DNA from: Ornithinimicrobium flavum
GTDB taxonomy: Bacteria; Actinomycetota; Actinomycetes; Actinomycetales; Dermatophilaceae
Length of the DNA: 64,000 bases
Direction: 5' to 3'
Assembly (NCBI RefSeq): GCF_004526345.1
Contig: NZ_CP038213.1
Span: 496,001 to 560,000 of the forward strand
Shown here: positions 60,722-64,000 of the stretch, piece by piece
Numbering within the stretch: the first letter of the stretch is position 1
How the letters are laid out: each line of letters opens with the position of its first letter
Position numbers and translations under genes: made by a program
Notes under the pieces: model-generated
Told to the model about the DNA's origin: nothing
What the model saw: only the letters and a program-made list of their open reading frames with translations
Databases searched by the model: none

Positions 60722-61780
60722 GTGCCCGGGCCTCCAGCCGCCGTCGCCTCCACGCGCGTCGCCGTGCGCCGGTGGCTGCGCTCGGTCGGGCTCGCACCCG
60801 ACGCGCTCGTCCTGGTCGCGTGCTCAGGAGGAGCGGACTCGCTGGCGCTGGCCGCCGCCATCGCCCACGTCGCCCCCCGCGAGGGCTGGCGGGCCGCGGC
60901 GGTCGTCGTCGACCACGGCCTGCAGGACGGCTCGCGGCAGGTGGCCCACCGGACGGCCGCCGTGGTGTCCGGACTGGGTCTGCCCGTCCAGGTCGTGCGG
61001 TGCGACGTCGGTCCGACCGCCGCAGGGCCGGAGGCCGACGCCCGGCGTGCACGCTACGGCGCGCTCGTCGCCACCGCGCAGGACCTGGGTGCCGACGTGG
61101 TGCTGCTCGGTCACACCCGGGACGACCAGGCCGAACAGGTCCTGCTCGGCCTGCTCAGGGGGTCCGGTGCCCGGTCGCTGGCCGGTATGCCGCCACGGCG
61201 CGCGCTCGGTGGGGTTGAGGGCAACCAGGCGAGGCGGCCGGTGGGGGCTAAGGGCAACCAGACGGCGCGGCCGGTGGGGGGTGGGCCGCTGCTGGGTCGG
61301 CCGCTGCTCGGGGTCTCGCGGGCGCAGACGGTGCAGGCCTGCGCCGACCTGGGCCTCGAGCCGTGGTCCGACCCGCACAACGAGGACCCGCGCTACACCC
61401 GCGTGCGGGCCCGCCGGGTGCTGGCGGTGCTCGGGGCCGAGCTCGGCCGGGGCGTCGTGCGGGGTCTGACACGCACCGCCGACCTGCTCCGCGACGACGC
61501 CGACGCCCTCGACGAGGCCGCGGAGGCGGCATACCGGGGGCTCGGGGAACCGCCCTGGCCGGTGGCCGAGCTCTCGGCCCTGCCCCGCGCCGTCCGCACC
61601 CGCCTGTGGCGACGGCTGGCGCTCGGCGCGGGCAGCCCTGGGACCGACCTCACCCGCGAGCACCTGCTCGCGGTGGACGACCTCGTCACCGGGTGGCGCG
61701 GGCAGGGCCCCCTGCACCTGCCCGGGCGCGTGCGGGCCGGCCGTTCGGGGGACCGGGTGTGGCTGCGGGGGCCGGCGTAG
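60722..61780 (+). CDS. tilS: tRNA(Ile)-lysidine synthase
   Basis: A 352-residue N-type ATP pyrophosphatase that adds lysine to C34 of tRNA-Ile(CAU) so it reads AUA. PP-loop SGGADS is at residues 35-40, GHTRDDQAEQVLLGLLRGSG follows at about 126-145, and the WSDPHNEDPRYTRVRAR substrate loop is present. Between the two, residues about 165-187 are two 11-residue repeats (EGNQARRPVGA, KGNQTARPVGG) absent from usual TilS proteins. Start GTG 60722. Conserved neighbours are hpt and ftsH downstream. Confidence 0.9.
   Translation: MPGPPAAVASTRVAVRRWLRSVGLAPDALVLVACSGGADSLALAAAIAHVAPREGWRAAAVVVDHGLQDGSRQVAHRTAAVVSGLGLPVQVVRCDVGPTAAGPEADARRARYGALVATAQDLGADVVLLGHTRDDQAEQVLLGLLRGSGARSLAGMPPRRALGGVEGNQARRPVGAKGNQTARPVGGGPLLGRPLLGVSRAQTVQACADLGLEPWSDPHNEDPRYTRVRARRVLAVLGAELGRGVVRGLTRTADLLRDDADALDEAAEAAYRGLGEPPWPVAELSALPRAVRTRLWRRLALGAGSPGTDLTREHLLAVDDLVTGWRGQGPLHLPGRVRAGRSGDRVWLRGPA
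61218..61280 (+). repeat. In-frame 33-bp duplicated repeat inside tilS
   Basis: Two 30-bp copies starting AGGGCAACCAG and ending CGGCCGGTGGGGG (61218-61247 and 61251-61280), 33 bp apart and differing in a few central bases. The period is 11 codons, so the insert keeps the frame. Confidence 0.8.
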
Positions 61781-61862
61781 TTGAATGGTCCGTGCCGCAC
61801 CTCGTCGCGCCGGCCCGGCGCGCGGACGAGCAGCTGCCGCACCGACATCACGAGGAGCACGC

Positions 61863-62413
61863 GTGGACGCCGAGCACATGGGTGAGGACCTGGCCTCGAT
61901 CATGCTCACGGAGGAGCAGATCCAGGGCCGGCTGGCGGAGCTCGCCGACGCCGTCTGGCAGGACTACGCCGACAAGGACGTGCTGCTCGTGGGGGTGCTC
62001 AAGGGTGCGGTGATGGTGATGGCCGACTTCATGCGGGCGCTGCCGGGCTCGGCGGAGATGACTGGATGGCCGTGTCGAGCTACGGCTCCGGCACCAAGAG
62101 CAGCGGTGTCGTGCGCATCCTCAAGGACCTCGACACCGACATCACCGACCGCCACGTGCTCATCGTCGAGGACATCATCGACTCGGGCCTGACGCTCTCG
62201 TGGATCCGCACCAACCTGCTCTCGCGCCGCCCGGCGAGCCTGGAGATCTGCACCCTCCTGCGCAAGCCGACGGCCGCGAAGGTGGAGATCGACGTGCGCT
62301 ACGTCGGCTTCGACATCAAGGACGAGTTCGTGGTGGGCTACGGTCTGGACTACGCGGAGAAGTACCGCAACCTGCGGGTCATCGGCACGCTGGCGTCGCA
62401 CGTCTACTCCTGA
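61863..62413 (+). pseudogene. hpt: Hypoxanthine-guanine phosphoribosyltransferase, frameshifted at 62060 (probably a sequence error)
   Basis: Purine-salvage enzyme that joins PRPP with hypoxanthine or guanine. The first frame gives [20 protein letters not shown] and [20 protein letters not shown] up to AEM. The second gives [20 protein letters not shown], then the PRPP motif [13 protein letters not shown] and [32 protein letters not shown]. Inserting one G at 62060/62061 restores [11 protein letters not shown] and about 183 residues. Start GTG 61863 or ATG 61878. The gene is upstream of ftsH, as in other actinobacteria. Confidence 0.9.
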
Positions 62414-62535
62414 CCGGAGCAGACCGACGGAACAGCCGCACCCGTCCGAGCGTTGTGGCGAGCAGGAACGATCCGGACCGACCGAGCAGGAGGACCGGGC
62501 CGCCGCCCTGGGGCGGAGGCCTGACAGCGTCAGAC

Positions 62536-64000
62536 ATGAGCACCGCCAAGCCGACGCGGCCGCAGCGCCGCAAGCCCAGCCCGTGGATGTGGATCTTCCT
62601 CTTCCTCGCGCTCGGGATCCTCTGGTACACCCTGCTGTCGCAGAGCCCCTTCACCCGGATCGACACCGCCGACGCGATGCAGCTGATCCGGGACGGCAAG
62701 GTCGCCTCGGCCGAGATCACCCCGGACCGGATGGACCTCACCCTCACCGAGCCCTACTCCGACGAGGAGAACCGGGTCCGCGAGACCGACCAGGTCATGG
62801 CCTACTACGTCGAGGCCCGCGGTGACCAGGTCATCGAGCTGGTCGAGGAGTACGTCCCGGCGGGGGAGTGGACCGACGACCCCGCCCAGCCCAACTTCTT
62901 CGTCTCCATCCTGGCCAGCTTCCTGCCGCTGCTGCTCATCCTGGGCCTGTTCCTGTGGCTGATGATGCGGATGCAGGGCGGCGGGCGCGGCGTCATGCAG
63001 TTCGGCAAGTCCAAGGCCAAGCTCGCCACCAAGGACATGCCGAAGGTCACCTTCGCCGACGTCGCCGGGGCCGACGAGGCGGTCGAGGAGCTGGAGGAGA
63101 TCAAGGAGTTCCTCTCCGAGCCCCGCAAGTTCCTCGAGGTGGGGGCCAAGATCCCCAAGGGCGTCCTGCTCTACGGGCCACCCGGGACGGGCAAGACGCT
63201 GCTGGCGCGGGCCGTGGCCGGCGAGGCCGGCGTCCCGTTCTACTCCATCTCCGGCTCCGACTTCGTGGAGATGTTCGTGGGCGTCGGCGCCTCGCGCGTG
63301 CGTGACCTCTTCGAGCAGGCCAAGGAGAACGCCCCGGCGATCATCTTCGTCGACGAGATCGACGCCGTCGGTCGCCACCGCGGCGCCGGCATGGGTGGGG
63401 GCCACGATGAGCGGGAGCAGACCCTCAACCAGCTGCTGGTGGAGATGGACGGCTTCGACGTCAAGACCAACGTCATCCTCATCGCCGCCACCAACCGGCC
63501 CGACATCCTCGACCCGGCGCTGCTGCGCCCAGGCCGCTTCGACCGGCAGATCGCGGTCGAGGCCCCCGACATGCTGGGGCGCCTGCACATCCTGCAGGTG
63601 CACGGCAAGGGCAAGCCCCTGGCCGACGTGGACCTCATGGCGATCGCGCGGCGCACCCCCGGCTTCTCCGGGGCCGACCTGGCCAACGTCCTCAACGAGG
63701 CGGCGCTGCTCGCGGCCCGCAAGAACGAGAAGGTCATCCACGACCCCGACCTCGACGAGGCGATCGACCGGGTGATGGCCGGCCCGCAGAAGCGCACGCG
63801 GGTCATGAGCGCCATGGAGAAGAAGATCACGGCCTACCACGAGGGCGGGCACGCCCTCGTCGCCGCGGCGATGAACCACACCGACCCGGTGAGCAAGGTG
63901 ACGATCCTGCCGCGCGGCCGGGCCCTGGGCTACACGATGGTCCTGCCCGCCGACGACAAGTACTCCACCACCCGCAACGAGCTGCTGGACCAGCTGGCCT
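62536..64000 (+). CDS. ftsH: ATP-dependent zinc metalloprotease FtsH (5' part, runs off the window)
   Basis: Membrane-bound AAA+ protease for quality control of membrane and short-lived proteins. 488 residues are visible. Two membrane helices are at about 16-34 and 119-141, with an outer domain between. Walker A is GPPGTGKT (214-221), Walker B lies in [14 protein letters not shown] is in [20 protein letters not shown], and the protease HEGGH is at 435-439. The frame is open to the end of the window. ATG 62536 chosen; the upstream 120 bp contains the expected promoter area. Confidence 0.95.
   Translation, partial: MSTAKPTRPQRRKPSPWMWIFLFLALGILWYTLLSQSPFTRIDTADAMQLIRDGKVASAEITPDRMDLTLTEPYSDEENRVRETDQVMAYYVEARGDQVIELVEEYVPAGEWTDDPAQPNFFVSILASFLPLLLILGLFLWLMMRMQGGGRGVMQFGKSKAKLATKDMPKVTFADVAGADEAVEELEEIKEFLSEPRKFLEVGAKIPKGVLLYGPPGTGKTLLARAVAGEAGVPFYSISGSDFVEMFVGVGASRVRDLFEQAKENAPAIIFVDEIDAVGRHRGAGMGGGHDEREQTLNQLLVEMDGFDVKTNVILIAATNRPDILDPALLRPGRFDRQIAVEAPDMLGRLHILQVHGKGKPLADVDLMAIARRTPGFSGADLANVLNEAALLAARKNEKVIHDPDLDEAIDRVMAGPQKRTRVMSAMEKKITAYHEGGHALVAAAMNHTDPVSKVTILPRGRALGYTMVLPADDKYSTTRNELLDQLA

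Overview
The window is chromosomal DNA of a high-GC Gram-positive bacterium (Actinomycetota). The very high GC content, frequent GTG starts, GTGA/ATGA start-stop overlaps, a MerR/TipA gene with a 19-bp-spaced promoter, a Tad cluster with a DUF4244-type pilin, and a gene order matching the Mycobacterium tuberculosis ftsH-hpt-tilS-dacB-ppa ... holB-topA ... tad ... nth-crp ... ponA2 region (recalled synteny, not searched) all point this way. Protein style suggests the Intrasporangiaceae/Ornithinimicrobiaceae (Ornithinimicrobium/Serinicoccus-like), but that is inference.

Positions 1-14868 are an accessory block. It starts with the end of a membrane-fusion adaptor plus an ABC ATPase and FtsX-like permease (1-2135). 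It then carries an IS1380-family element (2137-3811), a small excisionase-like HTH protein, a double-HTH XRE regulator and a lipoprotein. An IS256-family element follows (5676-7065). Next comes a minus-strand cluster of a small secreted four-cysteine protein, an ABC ATPase and a large FtsX-type permease (7212-10610). Two IS3-family elements (about 11001-12503 and 12844-14120) flank gene debris. The block ends at a tRNA-Pro gene (14869-14941), with a terminator and short direct repeats just inside it, which is the usual look of an integration hot spot. No integrase is visible.

Positions 14942-64000 are a conserved backbone. Region by region: cell-wall and housekeeping genes (metallophosphoesterase, YqeY, HAD phosphatase, class A penicillin-binding protein with PASTA domain); an FAD oxidoreductase; a DUF4177-RidA-Nudix-MBL run; a Crp-type regulator, endonuclease III and a CoA-type Nudix hydrolase; a holin-like membrane protein; a degenerate Fic-fold protein next to a Tad/Flp pilus operon (28909-32518); a DEAH helicase with DUF1998; membrane H+-pyrophosphatase; a methyltransferase and topA; a cystathionine-type PLP enzyme; a winged-helix regulator; a 1757-residue mosaic subtilisin-like surface protease; Lrp and MerR regulators; tmk-holB; an exported hydrolase; tRNA-Thr; a DUF3352 membrane protein; soluble pyrophosphatase, dacB, a DUF2342 metalloprotease, tilS, hpt and the start of ftsH.

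Six coding regions are broken by a net one-base indel as read: IS3 orfB, an alpha/beta hydrolase, topA, tmk, dacB and hpt. Several are expected to be essential, so most of these breaks are probably sequence errors rather than true pseudogenes; they are marked as frameshifted and described as the intact protein they would encode.
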